A stretch of 64,000 bases of DNA from JBFMFR01 sp040752025 (GCA_040752025.1 JBFMFR010000041.1:6047-70046), one strand, 5' to 3'; counted from the stretch's first letter, positions 8,204 to 17,633 are shown. Notes: generated by a model from the sequence alone, not told the origin. Translations and numbers: made by a program.

Positions 8204-9202
8204 TTAAATCGAAGGGGTGCGGCGGGAGCGCAGGTGGTCGACTTTTTCGAGCAGGCGCTGGAAGTATTCGCTCTCGGTGATTTCGGCGACTTGATGGCCT
8301 TTTTTGACTTCGTCGATTTCGATGCGCAGTTCGTGCACCTGGGCTTGCAGGTGCTGCTCGCGGTGCTGGACTTCGCCGGCCATGCGGCGGAAGAGGCGGG
8401 CGAGCTGGCCGAGCTCGTCGCGGCGAGGGACGAGGGAGCCCAGGCCGTTGATGGCGTAATCGCCGGCTTCGACGCGGGCGGCGGCCTCGGCGACGGCCTG
8501 GATGGGGCGGCTGATGCCCAGGGCCAGGCGAAAGCCGACCAGGGCGGCCAGGATGCCCAGGATGAGCAGGGCGACCAGCAGGTAGCGGTTGGTGGCGGTG
8601 AAGAGGGCGTTGATCTTTTCGCCGGTCTGGCGGGCGGGGCGGTCGAACTCGTCGATGTAGGTGGTGGCGGCGACGCGCAGGGGGGTGCTGCCGACGGGCA
8701 CGCAGCTCATGTATTTCTGGCGCAAGGAGCCGTCGGGGTCCTGCCAGTCGTAGTAGGAGGCGGAGGGGGAGCCGTCCAGGCTGGCTTCGAAGATGGCCCA
8801 GAAGGCGGGCAGGCTGGCGGAGAGTTCGTGCATGTCGCGCCCGAGCATGGCCGGGTTGGCGTGGGCGTAGACGACGCCGCGCTGGTCGTAGACGGCGGTG
8901 TAGCCGGTTTCGCCTACCGGCTGGACTCCGATGGCGGAGAGTTGGGCATCGTTGGCCCAATCCTGTGGGGAGGCTTGCAGGGCTTGTGGGTGGGCTTGCA
9001 GGTAGAGATCGACCTGGCGGGCCACGTCCAGGGCTTTTTGATGGATGGAGGCCTGGCCAAGCTGACGCAAGGCCTGGCTGCTTTCATCTACGGCCAACTG
9101 GCGGATGGTGTCCATGATGCGCTGCTCGACGATGGCGAGGAGGGCCAGGGGCAGGAGGGAGATGAGCAGGAAGGAGAGTACCAGGCGGGTGGTGATTTTC
9201 AT
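8204..9202 (-). CDS. Cache/HAMP membrane sensor protein without output domain
   Basis: 332 aa. Membrane segment at about 7-26, an extracytoplasmic Cache-like sensory region (about 30-205; TGYTAVYDQRGVVYAHANP), second membrane segment about 208-230, HAMP domain (RPIQAVAEAAARVEAGDYA), then coiled coil. It has no kinase, cyclase or methyl-acceptor domain. The final ~45 residues (LRIEIDEVKKGHQVAEITES + EYFQRLLEK) match the tail of the cNMP-binding protein at 15755-16465. Its ATG overlaps the stop of the histidine kinase gene by four bases, so translation is coupled. Likely role: sensing input for that kinase or for cyclase signalling (inference). Confidence 0.85.
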   Translation of the reverse strand: MKITTRLVLSFLLISLLPLALLAIVEQRIMDTIRQLAVDESSQALRQLGQASIHQKALDVARQVDLYLQAHPQALQASPQDWANDAQLSAIGVQPVGETGYTAVYDQRGVVYAHANPAMLGRDMHELSASLPAFWAIFEASLDGSPSASYYDWQDPDGSLRQKYMSCVPVGSTPLRVAATTYIDEFDRPARQTGEKINALFTATNRYLLVALLILGILAALVGFRLALGISRPIQAVAEAAARVEAGDYAINGLGSLVPRRDELGQLARLFRRMAGEVQHREQHLQAQVHELRIEIDEVKKGHQVAEITESEYFQRLLEKVDHLRSRRTPSI

Positions 9203-10449
9203 TGTGTGATGGGCAAGGTGAAAACGAAACGGCTGCCGACTCCCCGGTCGCCGTCCTCGACCCAGATGCGCCCGCCGTGTTTTAGGATGGCCAGGCGGCA
9301 GTAGGCCAGGCCGAGGCCGAAGCCGCTGCGGGCGCGGCGCTGGCTCTCGACCTGGGCGAAGCGCTCGAAGACGCGCTCGCGCTGTTCGGGAGGAATGCCG
9401 GGGCCGGTGTCGACCAGGCTGACCTGAACGAACTCGCCGTCAACCTGGGCGGCGCAGGTGATGCTGCCGTTATCGGGGGTGTATTTCAGGGCGTTGTCCA
9501 TGAGGTTGGCCAGGACGCGCTCGATGCGCTCGCGGTCGGCCAGGACGGGGGGCAGTTCGGGGGGCAGTTGGGTGGAGATGCAGATGCCTTTGCGCTCCAG
9601 AACGGAAACACGCTGGACGGTATCTTCGATCAGGGGGGTCAGGTTGAGGGGGGCCAGGTAGAACTGGACTTCGCCGGTCTCCAGGCGGGAGACTTCCAGG
9701 AGGGAGTCGACCAGGCGCTGCATGCGGGCGGTGCTGGTGCGGGCGATTTCGAGCAGATCCTGGTTGGCCTGCAAGATTTCTACGGGCAGAACCAGGCTGA
9801 GCATTTTGATGGAAATGGCGATGGCGCTGAGCGGGTTGCGCAGGTCGTGGATGATGAGTTCGCTGGTCTCCTGGCGCAGGCGCTGGAGTTCTTCCAGGCG
9901 CTGTTTTTCGTTCTGCAGGGCGGCGACTTGACTGACGAGGCGCTTCTCGCTCCATTCGCCGCTGCTGCGGGCTTCGTCGGAGCGGCGCAGGCGGGAACTG
10001 AGGGTCTCCATGATGGTGAAGCTGACGGAGGGGGTGTTTTCCAGCAGGTTATGGAAGGCCTGGCGGTTGATACCCAACAGGCGCAGGTGATCCAGGGCGA
10101 CAACGGAGGCGGAGCGGGGCTGGTTCTCGAGCAAGGACATTTCTCCGATGATCTCGCCCGCGCCGCAGTAGGCCTGGACGACAGGCGAGTCCAGGCTGCC
10201 TTTGAGGATGGCGACCCGGCCAGACCAGATGATGTACATGGTGTCGCCCTGTTCGCCCTCCAGGAAGACGATTTCGCCGGGTTCGCAGTGGCGTTCGGTG
10301 AAGGATTGGGTGACCTGCTCACGCTCGGCTTCGACCAGCAGGCGTAGAAACGGCGAGGCATCGGTACGGGCGCTGCCACCGTGGTCCGCCAGGTAGGGCT
10401 CGCTGGCCAGGAATTGTTCGAGTTGGGTTGGAGATACCCGTTGTGGCAT
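9199..10449 (-). CDS. Cyclic-nucleotide-binding histidine kinase
   Basis: 416 aa from MPQRVSPTQLEQF, chosen for AGGAG just upstream. Residues ~25-150 form a cNMP-binding domain with a complete phosphate-binding cassette (GEIIGEMSLLENQPRSAS; Glu and Arg present). HisKA follows with the phosphoacceptor in LIIHDLRNPLSA, then a HATPase_c domain with N box (NLMDNALKYTPD) and G boxes (DTGPGIP, GFGLGL). No membrane segments, so it is cytoplasmic. Expected to couple cAMP/cGMP level to phosphotransfer. The next gene overlaps by ATGA and supplies a membrane sensor. The double cyclase gene lies divergently across the repeat region. Confidence 0.9.
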   Translation of the reverse strand: MPQRVSPTQLEQFLASEPYLADHGGSARTDASPFLRLLVEAEREQVTQSFTERHCEPGEIVFLEGEQGDTMYIIWSGRVAILKGSLDSPVVQAYCGAGEIIGEMSLLENQPRSASVVALDHLRLLGINRQAFHNLLENTPSVSFTIMETLSSRLRRSDEARSSGEWSEKRLVSQVAALQNEKQRLEELQRLRQETSELIIHDLRNPLSAIAISIKMLSLVLPVEILQANQDLLEIARTSTARMQRLVDSLLEVSRLETGEVQFYLAPLNLTPLIEDTVQRVSVLERKGICISTQLPPELPPVLADRERIERVLANLMDNALKYTPDNGSITCAAQVDGEFVQVSLVDTGPGIPPEQRERVFERFAQVESQRRARSGFGLGLAYCRLAILKHGGRIWVEDGDRGVGSRFVFTLPITQ

Positions 10450-10539
10450 GTGAGGCTCCTGATAGGGTACAGGTTGGCTTGATTTTAACATGCTTTTGGG
10501 CAGATGGCGCAAGTTACGCGCCGGACGCGAACCAGGGGA

Positions 10540-11078
10540 ATGAAGAAAAGGCAGCCACGAATTTCACGAATTAGGCGAATGGGGGAAAGGATGAGAGGAG
10601 AAGATGCGTGAATCAGACAAATGAAGAAAAGGCAGCCACGAATTTCACGAATTGGGCGAATGGGGGAAAGGATGAGAGGAGAAGATGCGTGAATCAGACA
10701 AATGAAGAAAAGGCAGCCACGAATTTCACGAANNNNNNNNNNNNNNNNNNNNNNNNNNNNNNNNNNNNNNNNNNNNNNNNNNNNNNNNNNNNNNNNNNNN
10801 NNNNNNNNNNNNNNNNNNNNNNNNNNNNNNNNGCGTGAATCAGACAAATGAAGAAAAGGCAGCCACGAATTTCACGAATTGGGCGAATGGGGGAAAGGAT
10901 GAGAGGAGAAGATGCGTGAATCAGACAAATGAAGAAAAGGCAGCCACGAATTTCACGAACTGGGCGAATGGGGGAAAGGATGAGAGGAGAAGATGCGTGA
11001 ATCAGACAAATGAAGAAAAGGCAGCCACGAATTTCACGAATTAGGCGAATGGGGGAAAGGATGGGAGAAGAAGGGGCG
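10540..11078. repeat. 81-bp direct tandem repeats, interrupted by assembly gap
   Basis: A unit containing GCGTGAATCAGACAAATGAA and GCCACGAATTTCACGAATT recurs at exactly 81-base spacing (unit marks at 10606, 10687, then 10833, 10914, 10995). Copies are nearly identical; the first and last are divergent. There are no spacers, so it is not a CRISPR array. 81 is divisible by three, which leaves meaningless long ORFs on both strands. It fills the divergent region between the cNMP-binding kinase and the cyclase. The rest of 10450-11188 shows no gene. Confidence 0.93.
10733..10832. other. Assembly gap (100 N)
   Basis: Exactly 100 N inside the 81-bp tandem array. The flanking repeat phase does not match a 100-base gap (145 separates flanking units instead of 162), so the length is a placeholder and the number of missing units is unknown. 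Confidence 0.99.
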
Positions 11079-11188
11079 CGAATCAGACAAACCGGCTGCG
11101 TGGGAGTGTGGGAGGCGGGTTGGGGTGAATAATCTGTTGTATAATCAAGGTGGTCAGGCCAAGCAGATTGCAGCAGCAGAGGCAGAAG

Positions 11189-14100
11189 ATGAGCGAGCCA
11201 GGGCAGACAGCAACCAATCCAGATCCCTCGCAGGAACTGCCGGCGGCGGAGCCGGGAAGGCGCCGAGCAGCCAGGGCGCTGCCGGACCTGGCTGCTTTGT
11301 TCGAAGAGGTGGACCAGGAGAAGAAGCCGGTTGAGAGCGCGGCGGATGTGGGCCAGGCGGAAGCGGCAAACCTGGCAGAGCCGGAAGCGCGCAGTCCAGG
11401 AGAGGATGCGGCTGCAGCGGAAGAGGGCGAGAAGCCGGCGGAGCAAGCCAGAGCGCCCAAAGCGCGCCCCAGCCGCGGTGGACTGCCGGACCTGGCTGCT
11501 TTGTTCGAAGAGGTGGACCAGGAGAAGAAGCCAGACGAGGGCCCGGCGAAGAGCGGCTTGGTGAAGAGCGCGGCGGATGTGGGCCTGGCGGACCTGGCGA
11601 GCCTGGCAGGGCGGAGAGTGCGCAGAGCGGGTGGGGAGCTGGCCGCTTTGGAGGAAGGTGACAAGCCGGCAGAGCAGGCCGAAGAACGCCCGAGCCGGCG
11701 CGAAGCAGCGCTGCCGAGCCTGTTATTCGCCGAGAGCCAGGAGGGGGAAGAAGAACACCTGAGCTTCCCGCCAGAGCTAGAAGGTTACCTTTCGCCAGAT
11801 TTATGGCGCAAGTTGAAGAGCCCGGAGCCGGCGCGCGGGGCGCTGTTGAACGCGCTGGAGCGGGTGCGCTCGGTGTTGTATTTGCTTTCGACTTTCCTGC
11901 CGCGCAACCTGGTGCAGGAGAAGATGAACCGGCCTTACCCGGGGCGGGTGGAAGGGCAGATGCTGCGCGGCAGCCTGTTGTTCTCGGATGTGAGCGGGTT
12001 CACGGCGCTGTCCGAGCGGTTGGCGGTGCTGGGCCCGGAGGGGGCGGAACAACTGACGGCGATGATGAACCAGTATTTCGCGGCCATGTTGGAAATCCTG
12101 TCCTGGTCGGGGGGGATCCTGATCAAGTTTGCGGGCGATGCGATGCTGGTGTATTTCCCGGAGCAGGAGGAAAACGAACATGCGCGTTGGGCGATGCGAG
12201 CCGGACAGCGCATGCTGCGGGCTATGGCAGATTTTGCCCGCATCGAGACGCCCTCAGGAGTGGTGGGGCTGAAGATGAAGATCGGCCTGGCCAGCGGTGA
12301 ATTCCTGGCAGCCAGCGTGGGCAGCGAGAAGCGCATGGAGTACTTCGTGTTAGGCCAGGCGGTGGGGGATACGATGGCGGCGGAGGGGTTGACCAGGCGC
12401 GGCGGGCAAATGGTGGTCAACGCGCTGACGACTGAAGCGCTGGACGAAAATTACAGCTCAACGCCGTTGAAGGGCGGTTTTTGCCTGGTGCGGCTGCGCG
12501 AGAAGGAGGCGCTGGGCGATTTCGAGATCAAGGCGGAGACGCGACGGGCGCGCGGGGCGATCCCGTGGAGCGCTACGCCGCGGGCGCTGCTGACGCAGAC
12601 GGAGGTGGCGCTGCGCCAGGTGCAGGCTCTGCGCCCATACCTGGCGCCTGAACTGGCGGAGCGGATTATCACGCACGCTCGCCAGCGCCAGGTGGACAGC
12701 GAATACCGGCCGACAACGGTGATGTTCTGCAATTTCACCGGGCCTGAGAAGCTGCTGGCAGCCTGGGGCGCCAGCGGGACGCCGCGGGTGACCAACCTGC
12801 TGAGCACGTATTTCAACGCGATGCAGCAGGTGATCGAGCGTTATGGGGGGATTGTGAGCCGCGTCGATCCATACAGCAAGGGCACCAAGATGTTGATTCT
12901 GTTCGGGGCGCCGGTGGCGCACGAAGATGATCCACAACGGGCGGTGAGCGCGGCGCTGGCGATGAACGCCGAACTGGAGGCGCTGGAGGAGAACTGGCGG
13001 CGGCGGTACGCGCGCCATTTGCCGGACGAACTCGGGGCGGTGATCCAGCACCGGATCGGGATCACGTTCGGAGAGACTTTCGCCGGGCAGGTGGGGTCTT
13101 CGACACGGCGGGAATATACGGTGATGGGGGATGACGTGAACCTGGCGGCGCGGTTGATGGGGGCGGCCGAGATGGGGCAAATCCTGATCAACCCGCAGGT
13201 ACAGCAGGCGGTTGGGGCTTATTTTGTGCTGACGCCGCTGCCTGCCATCCGGGTAAAGGGCAAGAGTCGCCCGATCCCGATTTACCAGGTGGATGGGCCG
13301 CGCGATGACACTCTGGCCAGCCGGGTGCAGAGCCGCGGGGCGCTGGTCGGCAGGCAGGCTGAACTGGAGCAGGGCGAAGCCATCCTGCAGCAGGCGCTGC
13401 AGGGCAAGGGGAGGCTGTTGACGATCCTGGGCCCGGCTGGGATCGGCAAGAGCCACCTGGCGGATGCGCTGCTCAAGCGAGCGGAGGCGCAAGGGGCGCA
13501 GGTCCTGCTGGTGCAGTGTCATTCTTACCAGGCCGAGGCGCACTATGCGAGCTGGGGAACGCTGCTGCGCTCGCTGGCAAGGGTGACCTCATTGGATGAC
13601 AACCCGCAGGTGTTGTACCATAAGTTGGTACGCCTGCTGGCACGCATGCAGATTCCCGACCAGCACATGCCGGCGCTGGCGGCACTCCTGGGATTGAGCC
13701 CGGGCTTCGTGGCACAGCAGCAGGCGCAGGGCACAGAGGTCGAGGAAGCGGGCGAGCAGCCTGGCGGGGCGGCGCAGGAAGAAGCGGCGTTTGATTTCGT
13801 GCGGCGCGGTAAGGTCAAACGCAAAGCCAGCAGCCTGGACGTGTTGCAGCAGTTGGAACGCCAGGATGAGGGGGAGGCAGGGCTGCGTTGGACACACGGG
13901 CTGGCGCAACTCAGCCAGGCGGAGCAAGAGGGGCTGTACCAGGCAGTGTGGAGCCTGATCGAACACCTGGCGAGTGTTTCGCCTGTGGCGTTGTTTTTCG
14001 AGGATGCCCACTGGATGGATGCGGCTTCGCGTGAACTGCTGAAAAGGCTGAGCCAGCGGGCAACCTGGCTGCCCGTGTTTTTGATGGTTGCCTGTCGCGG

Positions 14101-15745
14101 TGACGAGATGGCAAACTGCCAGGAAATCGGGGAGTCGTTGGTGCTGAGCACGTTGAAGCAGGCGGACACGGCGGCGCTGGTGGCGCATTTGCTGGTCTCG
14201 GAGCTGGCGGAGGTGATTTACGAGCAAAGCAATGGGAACCCCTTGTTCGTGGACGAGATCACGCGCTGGTTCAAGCGCACGCATAACTTGAGCGCCGATG
14301 AGCTACGCAGTGTCTTGCAGGCTTCGAATTTCTTGCATAAGTTGATCCTGGGCGGGCTGGAGGTGCTGCCAGAGCAGCAGCGCGAGATTATCAAAGTCGC
14401 ATCGGTGATCGGGAATGAATTTCGCACCGGGGAAGTGTACGCCTTGCTCGACCAGAAGGTCGATTCGGTGACGTTGAGCCATCATCTGCGCGCGCTGGCG
14501 CGCGAGCAGTTCATCCGGCTGATGGAAGCGGGAACCGATGCGCGCTATACCTTCCAACAAAGTCTGGTGCGTGATATATTGTATGGAAGTCTGCCCTTCG
14601 ACCAACGGCGCAGCTTGCACGCCAAGATGGCTGCCTATTTGAGCGCAGGCCCATCGAAGCGGCGTAGTGCGCAGTTGCGGATCGCGGCGGCGTTGGAATT
14701 CAGCTCGGGCAGCCCAACGCGGGAAGCGGAGGCGATCGCTTTTCATTACGAGCAAGCGCAGGAGTGGCTGCCAGCGGCGCAGCACCTGGTGATGGCAGGC
14801 GACCAGGCACGGCTGTACCAGGCTTATGAGAAAGCAGCAACCTGCTATGGCAGGGCGCTGGAAGACCTGGACCAAATGCGGGCGGAGGGCGAGCCTTTGC
14901 GAGGCGGACCGGTAGACGCGGATGCGGAGGCGGATGCACTCAGGTTGGAAGCCAATCTTGGGCGAGGCGACATGGCGGTGATGGCTGGCGATTATCTCAC
15001 GGCAGCGGTGGCTTACGAAGCCGCCCGGGCAGGGCTGGACAATGATGCCGCGCCGGATGAGGTGATGGAGGTGGTATGCAACCTGGCGCTGGTTCTGCCG
15101 ATGCAGGGTAAGGCGGCGGAGGCGCTCAAGTTGCTGCGTAAAGCGGCGCGCATGCCTGAGGCAGGCGAAAACCCGGTGTTGGCTGCAACGCTGGCGTGGC
15201 TGCTGTGGCGAACCGGGAAAACGGAAGCAGGCAAGTGGATCCGCAAGAGCCGGGCATTGGTCAAGTCGAATGGCGATGCGTGGGCAGCGGGTGTGAAGGC
15301 GATGCTGGCCGAACTGGCCGGGAAGCTAGGCGAGGCGCAGGAGGCTTATATCGCTCAGCAGCGATATAATGGGGCGGCGCTGGTCGCCATCCGCATGGGT
15401 GACCAATCCCTGGAGCAGGGCGATCTGGAAGCTGCCAGGGAAGCTTATTGCCAGGCGGAGGCGCTGTGGCGAAGCAAGGCAGAGCAGGTGCAGGACCTGA
15501 CGCTGGCGTTGTACCGGCAGGCAGAGGTGCATTGGAGGCAGCAAGACCTCCCGGCGGCACGACAGGCGCTGGAGGAGGCGCAAGAGGCTTTGCCCGGCAG
15601 TGCGCTGCTCTTGCAAGCGCAGGGGCAGACGGCGATTCAGCGGGCGCTCAAGACACTCAACCAACGCAAAGCCAAGCGCTGGCCAGCCTGGCGCTGGCAA
15701 GCGTACGAGGATGCTTTCCGGATTGCGATTTTGTTCCAGGCATAG
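11189..15745 (+). CDS. Tandem class III nucleotidyl cyclase - AAA ATPase - TPR protein
   Basis: 1518 aa from MSEPGQTATNPDPS. The N-terminal ~200 residues are low-complexity with a duplicated LPDLAALFEEVDQEKKP segment. Cyclase domain 1 (about 258-430) has both metal aspartates (D267 in FSDVSGFT, D317 in KFAGDAM) but G393 and A397 replace the transition-state Asn and Arg. Cyclase domain 2 (about 505-690) has the reverse: N515 and T566 replace the metal aspartates, while N651 and R655 are kept (DDVNLAARL). Then an AAA/STAND ATPase (Walker A GPAGIGKS at 748-755, Walker B FFEDAH at 936-941) and TPR-like helices. This predicts one composite active site per chain, as in mammalian C1/C2 adenylyl cyclase. 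ATP versus GTP preference cannot be read safely. The cNMP-binding gene follows by nine bases. Confidence 0.92.
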   Translation: MSEPGQTATNPDPSQELPAAEPGRRRAARALPDLAALFEEVDQEKKPVESAADVGQAEAANLAEPEARSPGEDAAAAEEGEKPAEQARAPKARPSRGGLPDLAALFEEVDQEKKPDEGPAKSGLVKSAADVGLADLASLAGRRVRRAGGELAALEEGDKPAEQAEERPSRREAALPSLLFAESQEGEEEHLSFPPELEGYLSPDLWRKLKSPEPARGALLNALERVRSVLYLLSTFLPRNLVQEKMNRPYPGRVEGQMLRGSLLFSDVSGFTALSERLAVLGPEGAEQLTAMMNQYFAAMLEILSWSGGILIKFAGDAMLVYFPEQEENEHARWAMRAGQRMLRAMADFARIETPSGVVGLKMKIGLASGEFLAASVGSEKRMEYFVLGQAVGDTMAAEGLTRRGGQMVVNALTTEALDENYSSTPLKGGFCLVRLREKEALGDFEIKAETRRARGAIPWSATPRALLTQTEVALRQVQALRPYLAPELAERIITHARQRQVDSEYRPTTVMFCNFTGPEKLLAAWGASGTPRVTNLLSTYFNAMQQVIERYGGIVSRVDPYSKGTKMLILFGAPVAHEDDPQRAVSAALAMNAELEALEENWRRRYARHLPDELGAVIQHRIGITFGETFAGQVGSSTRREYTVMGDDVNLAARLMGAAEMGQILINPQVQQAVGAYFVLTPLPAIRVKGKSRPIPIYQVDGPRDDTLASRVQSRGALVGRQAELEQGEAILQQALQGKGRLLTILGPAGIGKSHLADALLKRAEAQGAQVLLVQCHSYQAEAHYASWGTLLRSLARVTSLDDNPQVLYHKLVRLLARMQIPDQHMPALAALLGLSPGFVAQQQAQGTEVEEAGEQPGGAAQEEAAFDFVRRGKVKRKASSLDVLQQLERQDEGEAGLRWTHGLAQLSQAEQEGLYQAVWSLIEHLASVSPVALFFEDAHWMDAASRELLKRLSQRATWLPVFLMVACRGDEMANCQEIGESLVLSTLKQADTAALVAHLLVSELAEVIYEQSNGNPLFVDEITRWFKRTHNLSADELRSVLQASNFLHKLILGGLEVLPEQQREIIKVASVIGNEFRTGEVYALLDQKVDSVTLSHHLRALAREQFIRLMEAGTDARYTFQQSLVRDILYGSLPFDQRRSLHAKMAAYLSAGPSKRRSAQLRIAAALEFSSGSPTREAEAIAFHYEQAQEWLPAAQHLVMAGDQARLYQAYEKAATCYGRALEDLDQMRAEGEPLRGGPVDADAEADALRLEANLGRGDMAVMAGDYLTAAVAYEAARAGLDNDAAPDEVMEVVCNLALVLPMQGKAAEALKLLRKAARMPEAGENPVLAATLAWLLWRTGKTEAGKWIRKSRALVKSNGDAWAAGVKAMLAELAGKLGEAQEAYIAQQRYNGAALVAIRMGDQSLEQGDLEAAREAYCQAEALWRSKAEQVQDLTLALYRQAEVHWRQQDLPAARQALEEAQEALPGSALLLQAQGQTAIQRALKTLNQRKAKRWPAWRWQAYEDAFRIAILFQA
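11279..11532 (+). repeat. Intragenic direct repeat, 204-bp period
   Basis: A 50-base segment encoding LPDLAALFEEVDQEKKP occurs identically at 11279 and 11483, 68 codons apart, with weaker similarity continuing afterwards (both followed by a SAADVG segment). This is a recent in-frame internal duplication in the disordered N-terminus of the cyclase gene. Confidence 0.85.
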
Positions 15746-15754
15746 GAGATGAAA

Positions 15755-16465
15755 ATGAAAGTTGATTTGCGATCGATGACGATGTTCAGCCAATTACCGG
15801 ATGAGGCTCTGGCCCAGGTGAAATCTGCACTCAAGGAACGCCAACTGGCGACGGGAGAGATTTTGTTCAACCAGGGGGATCCTGGCAATGAACTGGTGAT
15901 TGTGGAAGAAGGGAAGATGGCAATTTTCGTACCTGCGCCAGGTAACCCGCAGGTGGGGCAGGCGATTCGTGTCTTTCAGCCGGGGGAACTGTTGGGGGAG
16001 ATGGCGCTCATCGATCGCAAGCCGCGCTCGGCCAGCGCCAGGGCGGAGGAGGCGAGCACGATCCTGACGTTGAGCGGCGATGATTTCCGGCGGCTGTTGG
16101 GTGAAAGCCCCGAGATGACGCTGGCGGTGATGGGTGGGTTGAGCGATCGCATCCGCTATACCACCGATTTCCTGGGGGAGGTGCGAACGTGGATCCGGCG
16201 GATTGCCGAAGGGAATTACCAGACGGCCGGGATGGGGGCCGGCACAACCTATGCCGATAAGTCTCTGGCTGAACTGGCGGAGGATTTCGCCCGTATGGCG
16301 GCCCAGGTGCAAGAACGTGAGGAACAGTTGCGGCGCGAAGTTGCGCAACTGCGGATTGAGATCGATGAAGCCAAGCGAAAGCAGGAAGCGGAACGTATTA
16401 TGGGCAGCGAGTATTATAGAAGCTTGAAGGAACGGGCAAAACGCTTGCGAGAGCAGGATGAGTGA
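15755..16465 (+). CDS. Cyclic-nucleotide-binding protein with conserved helical tail
   Basis: 236 aa; the ATG at 15755 is preferred over 15749 because GGAG at 15745-15748 touches the earlier ATG. A cNMP-binding domain (about 1-130) keeps the cassette GELLGEMALIDRKPRSAS. No DNA-binding helix-turn-helix is seen, so it is not a CRP-type factor. The C-terminal ~50 residues (QLRIEIDEAKRKQEAERIMG + SEYYRSLKERAK) match the tail of the Cache/HAMP protein at 8204. Directly downstream of the cyclase gene it is probably the effector for its product. Confidence 0.88.
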   Translation: MKVDLRSMTMFSQLPDEALAQVKSALKERQLATGEILFNQGDPGNELVIVEEGKMAIFVPAPGNPQVGQAIRVFQPGELLGEMALIDRKPRSASARAEEASTILTLSGDDFRRLLGESPEMTLAVMGGLSDRIRYTTDFLGEVRTWIRRIAEGNYQTAGMGAGTTYADKSLAELAEDFARMAAQVQEREEQLRREVAQLRIEIDEAKRKQEAERIMGSEYYRSLKERAKRLREQDE

Positions 16466-16529
16466 CCCCACTAGGGTAACCCTTTTATGGTTTTTTAACC
16501 GACTAAGTATTTAGACAGCTCTGGACATC

Positions 16530-17087
16530 ATGATAGACCGCGGTTCTCCGAGTGATGAAGACCTGGTACGCCTGGCGCAGGTAGGCGAGCTGGCTGCTTT
16601 TGACACTTTATACGAGCGCTATTTACCGATTGTGTTCGGTAGAGTACGGTGCGTGATCCCTGAAAGTGATGTAGAGGATGTTACCCAAGAGGTATTTATC
16701 GCGGTGATCAAGTCTTTGGATGGTTTCCGTTTCGAAGCAAAGTTCAGCACCTGGCTGAGGACGTTGGTGAACCGGCAAGTGGCTGATTATTATCGAACCC
16801 GAAAACCACAGGAACCTAATCTGAGCATTGAGTTGATTGGCGAGGAGTCTGAGCGAAATACAAAACTGAGCACGGATGGCGATTTTGAAAATCAGGATAA
16901 TGTCATCATTTTGCGCCAGGCCCTCAAGCAATTACCTGAAAATTATCGAGAGGTGATCGTGCTCAGGTTTGTTGAGGGGTTGCGCTTTGAAGAAATTGCA
17001 CGGCTGCAGGGCCAGTCGTTGGAGGCTACCAAATCGCTGTTCCGCAGGGCGATTGCAACGCTAAGCAAACGAGTGCAAAATGGTTGA
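16530..17087 (+). CDS. ECF-type RNA polymerase sigma factor
   Basis: 185 aa with sigma region 2 (LYERYLPIVFGRVRCVIPE and DVEDVTQEVFIAVIKSL) and region 4 (LPENYREVIVLRFVEGLRFE, LEATKSLFRRAIATL). The stop overlaps the next gene by eight bases, and that gene encodes a membrane protein, the usual sigma/anti-sigma arrangement. Regulon unknown. The preceding 64 bases contain an AGGGT/ACCCT inverted repeat but no promoter I would assign. Confidence 0.93.
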   Translation: MIDRGSPSDEDLVRLAQVGELAAFDTLYERYLPIVFGRVRCVIPESDVEDVTQEVFIAVIKSLDGFRFEAKFSTWLRTLVNRQVADYYRTRKPQEPNLSIELIGEESERNTKLSTDGDFENQDNVIILRQALKQLPENYREVIVLRFVEGLRFEEIARLQGQSLEATKSLFRRAIATLSKRVQNG

Positions 17088-17595
17088 ATATAATGATCTA
17101 AAACCTCAACGCCTGGATGACCTGCTGGCAGAGTTCACTGACCGGCTGATGAGTATGAACGCGAGCGAGGATTTACCCCTGGACAGCCAGGACCAAGAAT
17201 TGAAAGCATTGCAGGAGACGGTGATCCTGTTGAAGCGGGCGTTGGCAGACGAGCGACCCAGCCCGGTGATGGCAGAGCGAATCCGCAGGAGCCTTTCGGT
17301 AGAATGGAAACGGGCAGATCGGAAGTATCAGAAGGCGCCTGGCCTGGTGGATAGGGCGAAAGATTTCTTGGGTAGTTTAGGCCAGTCTGTGCAGCATTCC
17401 AGGCAACGCTCGTTTGCTTTAAGTTTTGCGGCAGTGGCAGTGCTGGTAGTGCTGGTGGTTTTGTTGGCAGCGCCGGAATTGGTGGAACCGATCACCGGTG
17501 TAGCCTGGGGGAGCGAGGAGTGGGTGCCAGCCGTGATCATCCTGTTGGCTCTGTTTGTGTTGGGGCTGCTCTGGCTGCTGCGCAGCAAAGATTAG
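17080..17595 (+). CDS. Putative membrane anti-sigma factor
   Basis: 171 aa. The N-terminal ~105 residues are soluble and helical, without the HxxxCxxC zinc motif of ZAS anti-sigma factors. Two membrane segments follow (about 107-129 and 148-167) and the protein ends in LLRSKD. Assignment rests on the eight-base overlap with the ECF gene and the topology, not on a recognised domain. It could instead be an unrelated partner. Confidence 0.65.
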   Translation: MVEYNDLKPQRLDDLLAEFTDRLMSMNASEDLPLDSQDQELKALQETVILLKRALADERPSPVMAERIRRSLSVEWKRADRKYQKAPGLVDRAKDFLGSLGQSVQHSRQRSFALSFAAVAVLVVLVVLLAAPELVEPITGVAWGSEEWVPAVIILLALFVLGLLWLLRSKD

Positions 17596-17633
17596 TTCAA
17601 GTTCAATAAAGCTATCATTTGATGATTTTCTCG

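Noticed and set aside
10540..11078. CRISPR array
   Set aside because: The units are contiguous at 81 bp with no variable spacers and no cas genes.
10485..11446. Protein-coding ORFs inside the tandem repeats
   Set aside because: Open frames follow from the 81-bp period being a multiple of three; products are repetitive, cross the N gap and lack coding features.
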